DNA of 64,000 bases from Paraburkholderia sp. D15 (GCF_029910215.1 NZ_CP110395.1:3472001-3536000), one strand, 5' to 3'; positions 34,124 to 43,702 are shown, counted from the first letter of the stretch. Numbers and translations: made by a program. The notes: generated from the sequence alone by a model not told the origin.

Positions 34124-34885
34124 CTAATGCTGCAGTTCGTTCTGCAACTGCACCAATTGCTGGTTCGCCTGCTGGATCTGTTGATTCACGGCTTGCAGCT
34201 GATTAGTCACATTGCCGAGCTGCGATTGCAGCATGCCTTGAAGCTGCGCCAACTCCGCAGGCGAGCGATTCGCATGCTGCGGGCCGGGAAACTGCTGTAG
34301 CTGACTGTGCAGATTCTGATGCTCCTGCTGTAGCTGCGCCTGCTGGTTTTGCAAATGCTGCACCTGCTGCTGCAATTGAAGAACCGCATGCTGCCCCCAT
34401 CCGATACCCGCCGGCGGCGCCCCTCTAAAACCGCCGGGCAAGCCCACATCACCATGCGCGCGCCAGTTGCCGCTCTCGTCCTGCTTGACGGGGTATGCGT
34501 ATTTCGCCGGATTGTCCGGGGTGTGTATGCGCCAAGTGCCGTTGTCCTTGTCATAGCGCGCCGGGTACGTCTGATCGCCTTGTCTGAGGTAAGCCTGTCC
34601 GTCATCGCCGCGAAACACGCCGCGAGTCGACGGGTCGTCGCGCAATGGACCGCCGGGCGTAACTGCGTAACCCGTCAGCATGCCGCCCAGCGAATCAAAG
34701 GCATGCTGACCTGCGATCTCACCATTCGTCCTTGGGCTGAACGTCGCCGGCGCCTGGTCGCCGTGGCCTGCATGGAAAAAGGTGGAACTGGACGGCTCAC
34801 CGCGAGAAGGACGCCCCTCTACATGAGAAACCCCATGCGTCTGAACAAGCCCTGGCTGATAGCTGTCGACTGACTGCAGTTTCAT
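34124..34885 (-). CDS. Unrecognised protein with a repeat-type module and Gln-rich coiled coil (paralog A)
   Basis: A 253-residue protein. Residues 1-~85 are polar, Gly/Ser/His-rich and probably disordered, with no signal peptide. Residues ~88-150 form a compact module with QGDQTYPARYDKDNGTWRIH and YAYPVKQDESGNW. Residues 166-200 and 210-252 are Gln-rich coiled coils (LQQQVQHLQNQQAQLQQEHQ). The start has a strong AGGGGAG ribosome site. The neighbour at 35057-35824 is a paralog, about three quarters identical in the module. I associate similar modules with large toxin or effector-like proteins of Pseudomonas and Burkholderia, from memory only. A secreted effector is a possibility and not established. 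Confidence 0.7.
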   Translation of the reverse strand: MKLQSVDSYQPGLVQTHGVSHVEGRPSRGEPSSSTFFHAGHGDQAPATFSPRTNGEIAGQHAFDSLGGMLTGYAVTPGGPLRDDPSTRGVFRGDDGQAYLRQGDQTYPARYDKDNGTWRIHTPDNPAKYAYPVKQDESGNWRAHGDVGLPGGFRGAPPAGIGWGQHAVLQLQQQVQHLQNQQAQLQQEHQNLHSQLQQFPGPQHANRSPAELAQLQGMLQSQLGNVTNQLQAVNQQIQQANQQLVQLQNELQH

Positions 34886-35056
34886 TTCAGCACTCCCCTT
34901 CAAGTGAAAATCGAAATCCGTATTGCCTGACGGTCGAGGCCTGCAGGAACAACACTTCCCGAATGGCACGTCGACGCCACCGCCGACCACGAATCCGGCT
35001 ATCCTGGACAGGCCTCGCGACCACATGACGAGACTGCCCCTGCGTTGACGCGACCA

Positions 35057-35824
35057 CTAATCCATCTGCTGCAGTTCGGCTTGTCGCTGAGCTATTTCCT
35101 GCCGCAGATCGATGGGCCGCTGGAAGATCTCATAACTGTGCGCGTTCAATTCCTGCCACCGCCGTTCCGTCTCCTGAGGCGATAGGCCATGGATCTGGTT
35201 CGGAAAATCGCGCTGCCGATCAAGTTGTTCCCGCGCTCGCGCCTCTGCCTGCTGCAATTGGCCTTGCAGTTGCTGAATTCGCTGCTCCACGATCTGCCGC
35301 GGGCCACCGCTTATCTCGGCCTTGGCGGGTTTCTGTCCACCGCCGCCCTTCAACCCGACCTCGCTGTGCGTGTGCCAGTTACCGCTTTCATCCTGTCTCA
35401 CCGGATACGCGTATTTCGTCGGATTCTCCGGGCTGTGAACGCGCCAGGTCCCGTTGTCCTTGTCATATCTGACCGGATAGGTTTGATCGCCTTGCTTGAT
35501 AAACGCCTGGCCGTTGTCGCCCCGGTACACGCCGCGCGTTGCCTGATCGGCACGCATGTGTGTCTGCTCCGACGCAGTACCCGCGCCCGTCCAGTTCTTC
35601 AGCATCGCATAGGTCTGCTGGCCCGCACCTTCACCGGTAACACGCGTATTCGATGTCGCCGGGCCGTGTTCGCCGTTGCCATGAATCATCGCGCCGTTGT
35701 CCGCTGCTTCGCGACTGGCAGGTGAGCGTTCCGAAGGCGGCATCCCGGACGGTGCACCATTGCCTCGAGCCACCTCCACATGCGCGGGATAAGCCGCTTG
35801 ACTGCCGAATGGATGAACTTTCAT
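35057..35824 (-). CDS. Unrecognised protein with the same module and coiled coils (paralog B)
   Basis: A 255-residue paralog of the downstream gene. Residues 1-~95 are polar and Ser/Gly/Ala-rich. The module at ~96-158 has QGDQTYPVRYDKDNGTWRVH and YAYPVRQDESGNW. Helical, charged coiled coils lie at 174-206 and 238-255 (EQRIQQLQGQLQQAEARARE). No signal peptide or membrane segment is present. The start has an AGGAA ribosome site, and the DNA before it shares motifs with the leader of paralog A. The coiled coils of A and B have diverged much more than the module, which suggests that the module carries the conserved function. Confidence 0.7.
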   Translation of the reverse strand: MKVHPFGSQAAYPAHVEVARGNGAPSGMPPSERSPASREAADNGAMIHGNGEHGPATSNTRVTGEGAGQQTYAMLKNWTGAGTASEQTHMRADQATRGVYRGDNGQAFIKQGDQTYPVRYDKDNGTWRVHSPENPTKYAYPVRQDESGNWHTHSEVGLKGGGGQKPAKAEISGGPRQIVEQRIQQLQGQLQQAEARAREQLDRQRDFPNQIHGLSPQETERRWQELNAHSYEIFQRPIDLRQEIAQRQAELQQMD

Positions 35825-36077
35825 TTCGCAATTCCTGTTCAAGTGAAACGTCGAAATTAGCCTTGTCGAACACTTCCCGCGAAGAGAAGTGCGAGTCCAT
35901 TGCAACAGCAGTCCCTACCCGCGCGGTCGTATTTATATCGATGCGACCTCGCGACGCTTCAAACAACCGTATGCCACGACCAACGAAAAACTCAGCACAA
36001 ACACTCGCCTCAACTTCCCGGCGCGCCGGTCGATATCAAAACTATCCGTGCATGACGCACACGCCTGGGAGGCACTC

Positions 36078-36536
36078 ATGAAAATCCGTTCGCTGTCCAT
36101 TGCATTGATTTGGGTCGCGGCAGGCTCGGGCGCGGCATCCGCGATGGCGGACACCTCCGCGGCGCTAAACAACGATGACAACGCAACCGTATTCGGTTCC
36201 GCGACGTTATCGAACGTGCAGGATGTCGGCGGCAACGCGCGAGTTGGAGCGTTGCCGGCGGTAGTGGGTATGGATGCGTTGCGCGGTGCAAGCGGCAACC
36301 TCGGCGTCAATCTCGCCGCCGGTGCGCTGAATGCGCAATCGAATGAAATCGCGTTGGTCTCGACATCGCATGCCGGGATCACGACGCAGCAGAATGTGCA
36401 TGCCGTCGCGCGACTCGACGGCGGTGCGTCGGCGGAACTCGGCGCCGGCGCGCTGGCCGGCATGAGTGGAAACGTCGGCGTGAATATCGCGGCAGGTGTG
36501 GGCAATGCGCAATTCAACGGGCTCGTGATTCACTGA
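36078..36536 (+). CDS. Exported protein with GNxGVNxAAG repeats
   Basis: A 152-residue protein with a Sec signal peptide (MKIRSLSIALIWVAAGSGAA, cleavage near ASA/AMA). The mature part contains two copies of a ~50-residue repeat, each ending in SGNLGVNLAAGALNAQSNEI or SGNVGVNIAAGVGNAQFNGL. The Gly/Asn/Ala pattern resembles beta-solenoid or amyloid-like surface proteins. A GGGAGG ribosome site fixes the start. It is divergent from the paralogous pair. Function unknown; a surface or matrix role is a guess from composition. Confidence 0.75.
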   Translation: MKIRSLSIALIWVAAGSGAASAMADTSAALNNDDNATVFGSATLSNVQDVGGNARVGALPAVVGMDALRGASGNLGVNLAAGALNAQSNEIALVSTSHAGITTQQNVHAVARLDGGASAELGAGALAGMSGNVGVNIAAGVGNAQFNGLVIH

Positions 36537-36609
36537 GCCCAGCGAATCTGTCGATCACGCGAGTCGTACCCGCGACTTCGCGACGCGCTTGCGCGCCCCG
36601 CCGCCGGCC

Positions 36610-36840
36610 TCACACGCTGAGCAACGCCAATCGCTCGCGTGCATCGGCACAACGGCGGTTCAGATCGCGATGCATCGGCTGACTATCGAGCAATGCCGAA
36701 ACATCGGACAAACCGTAATCAAAGCGCAAGACCTGTTCAATGTCCGTGTAATCGTGATACGCGCCGCTGTCGGCCAGCTTCCGCGCTTCGGCGAATGCAG
36801 CGTGTTGCCGTTCGCCGTTCATCAAGTCTCTGATCGCCAT
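36610..36840 (-). CDS. Small unrecognised protein, 76 aa
   Basis: A 76-residue predominantly helical protein, MAIRDLMNGERQHAAFAEAR with AYHDYTDIEQVLRFDYGLSD. It is charged, soluble and without a signal peptide. I start at 36840 because GGAG lies 8 bases upstream; 11 additional codons are open before it. The C-terminal half (DLNRRCADARERLALL) looks like an amphipathic helix. No family recognised. Confidence 0.6.
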   Translation of the reverse strand: MAIRDLMNGERQHAAFAEARKLADSGAYHDYTDIEQVLRFDYGLSDVSALLDSQPMHRDLNRRCADARERLALLSV

Positions 36841-36948
36841 GATTGCCGCTCCGAGGAACAGTGACTCCATCATAGCAACGCAATTTGAAACGCACGGTAG
36901 CGCGCACGCAACACCTGGTGTTTTCCGTAGAAGCGTGACGCGCGAATG

Positions 36949-38169
36949 TCAAACGACTGTCATGGACGTCTTCTTTCCATGCGAGCGCATCACCAGAATC
37001 CGTCCGACATAACACAGCACGCCGGCCACGCCGACGACCACGCCCATGCCCTTCGGCGAGCCGTCCTGCCACAGTCCGACCGCGAGACTCGATAGCGCGC
37101 CGAGCGCGAGCTGCACCGCGCCGAACACGGCCGCCGCCGCGCCGGCATTGACCGGATAGCGATGCATCAGATCGGTCGTGCAATTGGCGGACAGCAGTCC
37201 CACCACGCCGACCACGAAGAACAGACCGAACACGATCGACCACAAGCCGCCGAGTCCTGTCACCGACACGAAGCACACGAACAGCGAAGCCACGCAACTG
37301 ACGGTTGCGGCGAACGAAATGATCGGCAGCGAGCCGAGCCGGCCGACGAGCCGCGTGTTCATGAAATTGCCGAACATGATGCCGACGATGTTGAGCGCGA
37401 ACAGAAAGCCGTAGTGCTGCGCCGACACATGAAAATATTCGATGTACACGAACGGCGTCGCGGTGATGTACGCGAACATCGACGCGAACGCCATGCCGCC
37501 GCACAGCATATGCCCCCACGCGACCGGATCGCGCAGCAGCTTGCCGTACGCGCCGAACGACTTGAGCAGCGCGGACTCGGCGCGCTTTTCCTTCGGCCAC
37601 GTTTCCGGCACCTTGAGAAACGCGGTCACCGCGCACACGCCGCCGAACAGCGTCAACACCGCGAACACCATCCGCCAGCCGCCGAGCAGCAGCAACTGGC
37701 CGCCGATCAGCGGCGCGAGCAGCGGCCCGATCGACGTGACGATGGCGAGCATCGACAGCACGCGGGCGGCGTCGCTCGGGCCGTGAGCATCGCGGGCAAT
37801 CGCGCGCGCCAGCACCGAGGCCGCGCCCGCGCCGAGCGCCTGGATGAAACGGAACGTCACCAGCGAGCCGATCGAAAACGACATTGCACAGGCGACGCTC
37901 GCCAGCGCATACATCACGATGCCGCCGAGCAGCACCGGCCGGCGGCCGTACGTATCGGACAGCGGACCGTACAGCAGCATGCCGATCGAAAAGCCGAACA
38001 TGAAACTGGTCAGCGTGGTTTGCGCGGCGCCGGTGCTGATCGCGAAGGCCTGCGCGATGGTCGGCAGGCTCGGCAGATACATATCGATGGAGATCGGCCC
38101 GCATGCGGCGAGCGCACCGAGCAACAGAATCAGCCGGCCATCGGGCCGGCGTCTGGTGACGTGAGACAT
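36949..38169 (-). CDS. Bcr/CflA-family drug resistance MFS transporter
   Basis: A 406-residue inner-membrane transporter with about 12 membrane segments. The family opening is LILLLGALAACGPISIDMYL with PSLPTIAQAF, and the MFS loop motif is GPLSDTYGRRPVLLGG. Bcr/CflA proteins export bicyclomycin, sulfonamides and other small molecules by proton antiport. The gene is monocistronic, followed by the 76-aa gene in the same direction after about 110 bp. The substrate is unknown. Confidence 0.92.
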   Translation of the reverse strand: MSHVTRRRPDGRLILLLGALAACGPISIDMYLPSLPTIAQAFAISTGAAQTTLTSFMFGFSIGMLLYGPLSDTYGRRPVLLGGIVMYALASVACAMSFSIGSLVTFRFIQALGAGAASVLARAIARDAHGPSDAARVLSMLAIVTSIGPLLAPLIGGQLLLLGGWRMVFAVLTLFGGVCAVTAFLKVPETWPKEKRAESALLKSFGAYGKLLRDPVAWGHMLCGGMAFASMFAYITATPFVYIEYFHVSAQHYGFLFALNIVGIMFGNFMNTRLVGRLGSLPIISFAATVSCVASLFVCFVSVTGLGGLWSIVFGLFFVVGVVGLLSANCTTDLMHRYPVNAGAAAAVFGAVQLALGALSSLAVGLWQDGSPKGMGVVVGVAGVLCYVGRILVMRSHGKKTSMTVV

Positions 38170-38371
38170 GGGAATCCAGATGAAGCGCCGCGCCGTGCAC
38201 GGCGGCGGTGCGGGTGAAACGGGTCATGCGCTAACGCATGGACTCGATTGTACGCGACGGTTAACCGGTGGCCGTGCGCTACGCCAGTGCGGCAACGCGT
38301 GCACGGCGGCGGCATCGTCGATCGGGTAAGCTGCCGCGTGAACGACCGCCCTTCACCACCACGCCCTTGCG

Positions 38372-38908
38372 ATGACCGCCTTCCTGCTGATCTGGAGCCC
38401 CAAGAAATGGCCCTGGCCCGAACTGCCCGAGGTAGCCAAACGCGTCGCGGCGGGTGAGGCGGTGACCGATGCGTGGGGCTGCGGTTTCGCGCGCGGCATT
38501 CTGCCGGGCGACCGCGTGTTCCTGCATCGCGTCGCGCAGGAACCCAAGGGCATCTTCGGCTCCGGTTACGTCACGCGCGCGCCTTACGAGGTGCCTGACG
38601 CGGCGACCAAACGCGGCTACCGGCTATGCATCGACTTCGTGTACGACCGCCTCGTCGACGCGCATCAGGCGGTGGTGATTCCGCGCGAAGCGTTGCGCGC
38701 GCATCCGTTCTCGGTGCAGACGTGGGACGCGCAAAGCTCCGGCACGGTCATCAAGCCGATCGCCGAAGGCGCGCTGGAAAAGCGCTGGCGCGCGCTCGCC
38801 GGCAGACCGGGCGATAACCTGAGCGGCAAGCCCAGCGCTAGCCCCGGCGGCGACCCGCCCGCCAACCCGACCCATCGCCGGCCGCCGCCGGAAACCGCCT
38901 CACGCTGA
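38372..38908 (+). CDS. PUA/EVE-like domain protein
   Basis: A 178-residue protein. [20 protein letters not shown] and [20 protein letters not shown] then [12 protein letters not shown] resemble the EVE/PUA-like fold, where a protein reads modified or small nucleic-acid ligands; standalone copies are common in proteobacteria. The last ~40 residues are a Pro/Gly-rich disordered tail. It lies directly upstream of hemL on the same strand, without overlap. The fold call is a moderate-confidence reading of the motif order, and the role is unknown. Confidence 0.65.
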   Translation: MTAFLLIWSPKKWPWPELPEVAKRVAAGEAVTDAWGCGFARGILPGDRVFLHRVAQEPKGIFGSGYVTRAPYEVPDAATKRGYRLCIDFVYDRLVDAHQAVVIPREALRAHPFSVQTWDAQSSGTVIKPIAEGALEKRWRALAGRPGDNLSGKPSASPGGDPPANPTHRRPPPETASR

Positions 38909-38999
38909 CTCCGGTACAATTTCCCCACCTATCCCAACGCCGCGCGAACCGCTTTCCCGCCGTCCGCGCCGCCGCGCAACCCCTATTCCATTCATCGTC

Positions 39000-40283
39000 A
39001 TGTCGAACAATCAAACCCTCTTCGAACGCGCGCAACGCACCATCCCCGGCGGCGTGAACTCGCCGGTGCGCGCCTTCCGCTCGGTCGGCGGCACGCCGCG
39101 CTTCATCGAACGCGCGCAGGGTCCGTACTTCTGGGACGCGGACGGCCAGCGCTACATCGACTACATCGGCTCGTGGGGGCCGATGATTCTCGGTCACGTC
39201 CATCCCGACGTGCTGGAGGCCGTGCAACGCGTGCTGGGCAATGGCTTCTCGTTCGGCGCGCCGACCGAATCCGAGGTGGAAATCGCCGAGGAAATCTGCA
39301 AGCTGGTGCCGTCCATCGAACAGGTCCGCATGGTGTCGAGCGGTACCGAGGCCACCATGAGCGCGCTGCGTCTCGCGCGCGGTTTCACGAACCGCAGCCG
39401 CATCGTCAAGTTCGAGGGCTGCTATCACGGTCACGCGGACAGCCTGCTGGTCAAGGCGGGCTCGGGCCTGCTGACGTTCGGCAATCCGACCTCGGCGGGC
39501 GTGCCGGCCGATATCGCGAAGCACACCACCGTGCTCGAATACAACAACGTCGCGGAACTCGAAGAAGCGTTCAAGGCGTTCGGCAACGAGATCGCTTCGG
39601 TGATCGTCGAGCCGGTCGCCGGCAACATGAACCTCGTGCGCGCCACGCCCGAATTCCTGCAAGCGTTGCGACGCCTGTGCACCGAGTACGGCAGCGTGCT
39701 GATTTTCGACGAAGTGATGTGCGGTTTCCGCGTCGCGCTGGGCGGCGCGCAACAGGTCTACGGCATCACGCCGGATCTGACCTGCCTGGGCAAGGTGATC
39801 GGCGGCGGCATGCCGGCGGCGGCTTTCGGCGGACGGCGCGACATCATGGCGCACCTCGCGCCGCTCGGCGGCGTCTACCAGGCGGGCACGCTGTCGGGCA
39901 ATCCGATCGCGGTCGCCGCGGGTCTGAAGACGCTGGAGCTGATCCAGGCGCCGGGCTTCTACGACACGCTCGCCGCGCGCACCACGCGCCTCGCGCAGGG
40001 TCTCGCGAATGCCGCGCGCGAAGCGAAGGTGCCGTTCGCGGCCGATTCGCTCGGCGGCATGTTCGGCCTCTACTTCGCCGAGTCGGTGCCGGCGAGCTTC
40101 GCCGAAGTCACGCAGAGCGACGTGCCGCGCTTCAACGCGTTCTTCCACAAGATGCTGGATGCGGGCGTGTACTTCGCGCCGTCGGCGTATGAAGCGGGCT
40201 TCGTGTCGATCGTGCACGACGACGCGATCATCGACGCGACGATCGATGCCGCGCGCGGCGCGTTCGCATCGCTCGCGGCCTGA
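39000..40283 (+). CDS. hemL: Glutamate-1-semialdehyde 2,1-aminomutase
   Basis: A 427-residue PLP enzyme producing 5-aminolevulinate in the C5 heme pathway. [20 protein letters not shown] opens the conserved region. [18 protein letters not shown] and [19 protein letters not shown] are substrate/PLP blocks; the Schiff-base Lys265 is in [18 protein letters not shown], the same number as in E. coli. Full length and intact. Confidence 0.97.
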   Translation: MSNNQTLFERAQRTIPGGVNSPVRAFRSVGGTPRFIERAQGPYFWDADGQRYIDYIGSWGPMILGHVHPDVLEAVQRVLGNGFSFGAPTESEVEIAEEICKLVPSIEQVRMVSSGTEATMSALRLARGFTNRSRIVKFEGCYHGHADSLLVKAGSGLLTFGNPTSAGVPADIAKHTTVLEYNNVAELEEAFKAFGNEIASVIVEPVAGNMNLVRATPEFLQALRRLCTEYGSVLIFDEVMCGFRVALGGAQQVYGITPDLTCLGKVIGGGMPAAAFGGRRDIMAHLAPLGGVYQAGTLSGNPIAVAAGLKTLELIQAPGFYDTLAARTTRLAQGLANAAREAKVPFAADSLGGMFGLYFAESVPASFAEVTQSDVPRFNAFFHKMLDAGVYFAPSAYEAGFVSIVHDDAIIDATIDAARGAFASLAA

Positions 40284-40371
40284 ATGAACGGCCTGATCTG
40301 AACGAACGGAGCGGGCCATCCCGCTTCGCACCAACCCGCCACCACCGACGACCTCTTCGCCCCGGACACCG

Positions 40372-41538
40372 ATGTTCTCGCAAACCGATTTCGTCCACAT
40401 GGAACGCGCGCTCGCTCTCGCGAAGCGCGGCATGTACACCACCGACCCGAATCCGCGCGTCGGCTGCGTGCTCGTCAAGCACGGCGAGGTCATCGGCGAA
40501 GGCTTCACGCAACCGGCCGGCCAGGATCACGCCGAAGTCCGCGCGTTGAAGGACGCGCGCTCGCGCGGCCACGATCTGCGCGGCGCGACCGCGTACGTGA
40601 CGCTCGAACCATGCAGCCACTTCGGCCGCACGCCGCCGTGCGCGAACGCGCTGATCGACGCGCAGGTCGCGCGGGTGGTCGCGGCGATGGAAGATCCCAA
40701 TCCGCAAGTCTCCGGACGCGGCCTCAAGATGCTGCGCGACGCCGGCATCGAGGTGCGTTGCGGACTGCTCGCGCAGGAAGCGCACGAGCTGAACATCGGC
40801 TTCGTGTCGCGCATGACGCGCGGCCGGCCGTGGGTGCGCATGAAGGTGGCCGCGTCGCTCGACGGCCGCACCGGTTTGCCTTCGGGCGTCAGCCAGTGGA
40901 TCACCGGCGAAGCGGCACGCGCCGACGGTCACGCATGGCGCGCCCGCGCGTCGGCGATTCTGACCGGCATCGGCACCGTGCGCGAGGACGATCCGCGCAT
41001 GACGGTTCGCGCCGTCGACACGCCGCGCCAACCGCAACGCGTGTTGATCGACAGTCAGCTCGACGTGCCGCCCGACGCGCAGATTCTGGCCGGCGCGCCC
41101 ACGCTTATTTTCAGCGGTCATCTGGACGCGCCGCTTGCCGAGCGCGCGAGCGCATTGCGCGATCGCGGCGCGGAGATCGTGCCGTTGCCGAACGCCGCCG
41201 GCAAGGTCGACCTGCCCGCCGTGCTGAACGTGCTGGGCCAGCGCAACGTCAACGAATTGCACGTCGAGGCGGGCTACAAGCTGAACGGTTCGTTGCTGCG
41301 CGAAGGTTGCGTCGACGAGCTACTGGTGTATCTCGCGCCGAGCCTGCTCGGCGTGGACTCCATGAGCATGTTCAACCTGCACGCGCCCGACACGCTCGAA
41401 GGCCGCGTCAAACTGAATTTCCATACGATCGACCGGATCGGCGACGATCTGCGGATTCTCGCGCGCTTCGTGCCCGCCGTTTCGCGCGACACGGACGAGA
41501 CCGGGATCGATCCCACGTCAGCACCCATTTCGAATTGA
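40372..41538 (+). CDS. ribD: Riboflavin biosynthesis deaminase/reductase RibD
   Basis: A 388-residue bifunctional enzyme. The N-terminal deaminase has the zinc site DHAEVRAL and EPCSHFGRTPPCANALI. The C-terminal reductase starts at RPWVRMKVAASLDGRTGLPS and contains LHVEAGYKLNGSLLREGCVD. It converts the GTP cyclohydrolase product in two steps to the ribitylamino-uracil phosphate. It is followed 15 bp later by ribE, so the two are an operon. Confidence 0.96.
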   Translation: MFSQTDFVHMERALALAKRGMYTTDPNPRVGCVLVKHGEVIGEGFTQPAGQDHAEVRALKDARSRGHDLRGATAYVTLEPCSHFGRTPPCANALIDAQVARVVAAMEDPNPQVSGRGLKMLRDAGIEVRCGLLAQEAHELNIGFVSRMTRGRPWVRMKVAASLDGRTGLPSGVSQWITGEAARADGHAWRARASAILTGIGTVREDDPRMTVRAVDTPRQPQRVLIDSQLDVPPDAQILAGAPTLIFSGHLDAPLAERASALRDRGAEIVPLPNAAGKVDLPAVLNVLGQRNVNELHVEAGYKLNGSLLREGCVDELLVYLAPSLLGVDSMSMFNLHAPDTLEGRVKLNFHTIDRIGDDLRILARFVPAVSRDTDETGIDPTSAPISN

Positions 41539-41553
41539 CCAAGGACTAGCACG

Positions 41554-42186
41554 ATGTTCACAGGAATCGTCGCGGCAGTGGGCCGCATTGAATCAGTCAA
41601 ACCGCTCGGCACGGACGGCGACGCCGGCGTGCGCCTGAACGTCGACGCCGGCGGCCTCGATCTCGGCGACGTGCAGCTGGGCGACAGCATCACGATTCAG
41701 GGTGCGTGCATGACGGTGGTCGCATTCACGAACCATTCGTTCGAGGTGGACGTGTCGCGCGAAAGCCTGAACTGCACGGCGGGGCTCGGCGAACCCGGCG
41801 AGGTGAACCTGGAGAAAGCGCTGCGCGCGCACGACCGGCTCGGCGGACATATCGTGTCCGGCCACGTCGACGGGCTCGGCACGGTCACGCGTTTCGCGCC
41901 GGTCGGCGAATCGCATGAACTGCGCGTGCTGGCGCCGCGCGACATCGGCCGCTATCTGGCTTATAAAGGCTCGGTCACGGTCAACGGCGTCAGCCTGACG
42001 GTGAACTCGGTCGAAGATCGCGACGATGGCTGCGAGTTCTCGATCAACCTGATTCCGCACACGGTCCAGGTGACGTCGCTGAAGAATCTGCGCGAAGGAT
42101 CGCGGGTGAATCTGGAGATCGATCTGATTGCGCGGTATGTGGAGCGGATGCTGTCGACGTCGCCGGACGGACTGAAGCCGCTTTAA
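41554..42186 (+). CDS. ribE: Riboflavin synthase alpha chain
   Basis: A 210-residue enzyme made of two homologous beta-barrel halves. It dismutates two molecules of dimethylribityllumazine to riboflavin. MFTGIVAAVGRIESVKPLG is the canonical N-terminus; GACMTVVAFTNHSFEVDVS and GHIVSGHVDGLGTVTRF are in the first half, and SVTVNGVSLTVNSV with FSINLIPHTVQVTSL in the second. Coupled to ribD. Confidence 0.96.
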   Translation: MFTGIVAAVGRIESVKPLGTDGDAGVRLNVDAGGLDLGDVQLGDSITIQGACMTVVAFTNHSFEVDVSRESLNCTAGLGEPGEVNLEKALRAHDRLGGHIVSGHVDGLGTVTRFAPVGESHELRVLAPRDIGRYLAYKGSVTVNGVSLTVNSVEDRDDGCEFSINLIPHTVQVTSLKNLREGSRVNLEIDLIARYVERMLSTSPDGLKPL

Positions 42187-42267
42187 CCATCCAGCCGGCC
42201 GTGCAGATTCCGCGCGTCGGCAAAGCCTGACGCGCGGCGTGGGCGCCACCCGCCCTCGGGCGCCAGT

Positions 42268-42570
42268 TCAAGCGCTGGTATTGATGCTCGTCCCAACCGC
42301 GGCATTCGCGGCGGTCGCTTTCACATTCGACGGTGCAACCTCGTTCGACGCGCTGACCACGATTCCCTTCGGATGCGTGTGGTGATGATGGCTGCCCGTC
42401 GTGCTGGTCGACGAGGTGGCCGCCTTCAGATGCGCGGCAAAAGTCGGCTGCTGGCTCGACGAGCCGGCCGCGCTCGCCGTATTGCCGCGCCCGGTCAGTT
42501 GCGACAGACCGGAGCGGATCGCGCTGCCTACATTGCTGAGCAGCGATGAAGCGAGACCGAGAGGAATCAT
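42268..42570 (-). CDS. Small low-complexity protein with a His cluster, 100 aa
   Basis: A 100-residue protein starting MIPLGLASSLLSNVGSAIRS. It is Ser/Ala/Thr-rich, with a GSHHHHTHPKG cluster in the middle that could bind a metal. There is no clear signal peptide although the first 18 residues are hydrophobic. The ribosome site is weak. Proteins of this style (short hydrophobic N-terminus, Ser-rich body, His run) recur in Burkholderiaceae as uncharacterised products, from memory. No function. Confidence 0.5.
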   Translation of the reverse strand: MIPLGLASSLLSNVGSAIRSGLSQLTGRGNTASAAGSSSQQPTFAAHLKAATSSTSTTGSHHHHTHPKGIVVSASNEVAPSNVKATAANAAVGTSINTSA

Positions 42571-42709
42571 AGCGACGTCCGTGGTGTTGAGGCGGTGAGG
42601 CGATGGAGCAGCCGGAAGATACTTGCCGCCGCACTATACCCCGCCTTTGCCGCGACACACCTGGCGAATAGAACGGTGAAAGCCCGTCTGTTCACGCCAT
42701 CGCAGCACC

Positions 42710-43702
42710 TCACCCGTCCCGCTGCCGCGCCCCCAGCGTCTCCCGGCAAATCCCCTGCAACGACTCGATGAACAGCGACAGCGCCTCCGGACGCGGCCGC
42801 TGCGCGTGCGTGAACACCGCGATCGGCGGCAGCGTCCATTGGAACGAATACGGCACCACCGCGACGCCCGCGATGCGCACCAGCTCCTCGGCGATATCCG
42901 CCGGCACGATCGACACCGCGTTCTCCCCCGCCGCGATCATTTCGCCGATCAGCTTCGACGAATAGCTCTCCACCATCGGCACCGGCGGCGCCGAACCCGC
43001 GGCGAGGAACAGATCGGCGACCTGATCGCGCATCGGCGTCTGCGGCGCGCCGAGAATCCAGTCGAGCGTGCCCAGCTTGTTCCAGTCGAGCTTCACCCGT
43101 CCGAGTTGCGCGGCGAGGCGCCGGTTCGCGATCAGCCGCGGCTGCTGCTGGTACAGCACCTCGAAGCTGACCTGCGCCAGATCCACCGCCGCCGATGCCC
43201 GCCCGATCATGACGTCGACGGTATGGTCGTGAAGCTGCGCGAGCAACTGCTCGCTCGTGCCTTCATGGATGGTGACGGTCAAGCGCCGCGCCATGCCCGC
43301 CTTCAGCCGCCGCAACGTCGCCGACAGCATCTGCCCGGAAATGAACGGAATCACCCCGACGTGCAGATGCGCGGCGTGCCCGGCGGCCACCGCCTGCATG
43401 TCGCGCGCAAGGTGATCGAGGTCGTGGATCATCGCGTGCGCGCGCCGCAGCACCACCGCGCCCAGCGCGGTCGGCAGCATGCCGCGCGACGACCGCTCGA
43501 ACAGCGGCGTGCCGAACATGCTCTCCAGTTCGGCGAGCGCGTTGGTCACCGCCGGCTGGCTGCTTGCCATGTGCTCGGCGACCCGCGTCAGCGAGCGGTG
43601 CTGCTCGATCTGCAGCAGCAGCACGAAATGGCGCATTTTCAGGCGCGCACTCAGGCGCCGGACGAGGTCGGTGGGTTCGAAAGTCATTGCCGGGTCATGC
43701 AT
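42710..43702 (-). CDS. LysR-family transcriptional regulator divergent from maeB
   Basis: A 330-residue regulator. The HTH is MRHFVLLLQIEQHRSLTRVA with EHMASSQPAVTNALAELESM, and the LysR effector domain follows. The pattern is closer to GbpR/PcaQ-type regulators than to the LysR at 16572. It is transcribed away from maeB with 120 bp between starts, so maeB is the likely target; the intergenic ATATTAAAACAGAATGG stretch may hold the promoters. A Met five codons in (MTFEPTD) is an alternative start. Confidence 0.9.
   Translation of the reverse strand: MHDPAMTFEPTDLVRRLSARLKMRHFVLLLQIEQHRSLTRVAEHMASSQPAVTNALAELESMFGTPLFERSSRGMLPTALGAVVLRRAHAMIHDLDHLARDMQAVAAGHAAHLHVGVIPFISGQMLSATLRRLKAGMARRLTVTIHEGTSEQLLAQLHDHTVDVMIGRASAAVDLAQVSFEVLYQQQPRLIANRRLAAQLGRVKLDWNKLGTLDWILGAPQTPMRDQVADLFLAAGSAPPVPMVESYSSKLIGEMIAAGENAVSIVPADIAEELVRIAGVAVVPYSFQWTLPPIAVFTHAQRPRPEALSLFIESLQGICRETLGARQRDG

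Noticed and set aside
34886..35905. An HrpB-type box (TTCG-N16-TTCG) before the effector-like pair
   Set aside because: Several TTCG occur on the minus strand, but none of the pairs has the 16-base spacing (I counted 9, 11 and 24).
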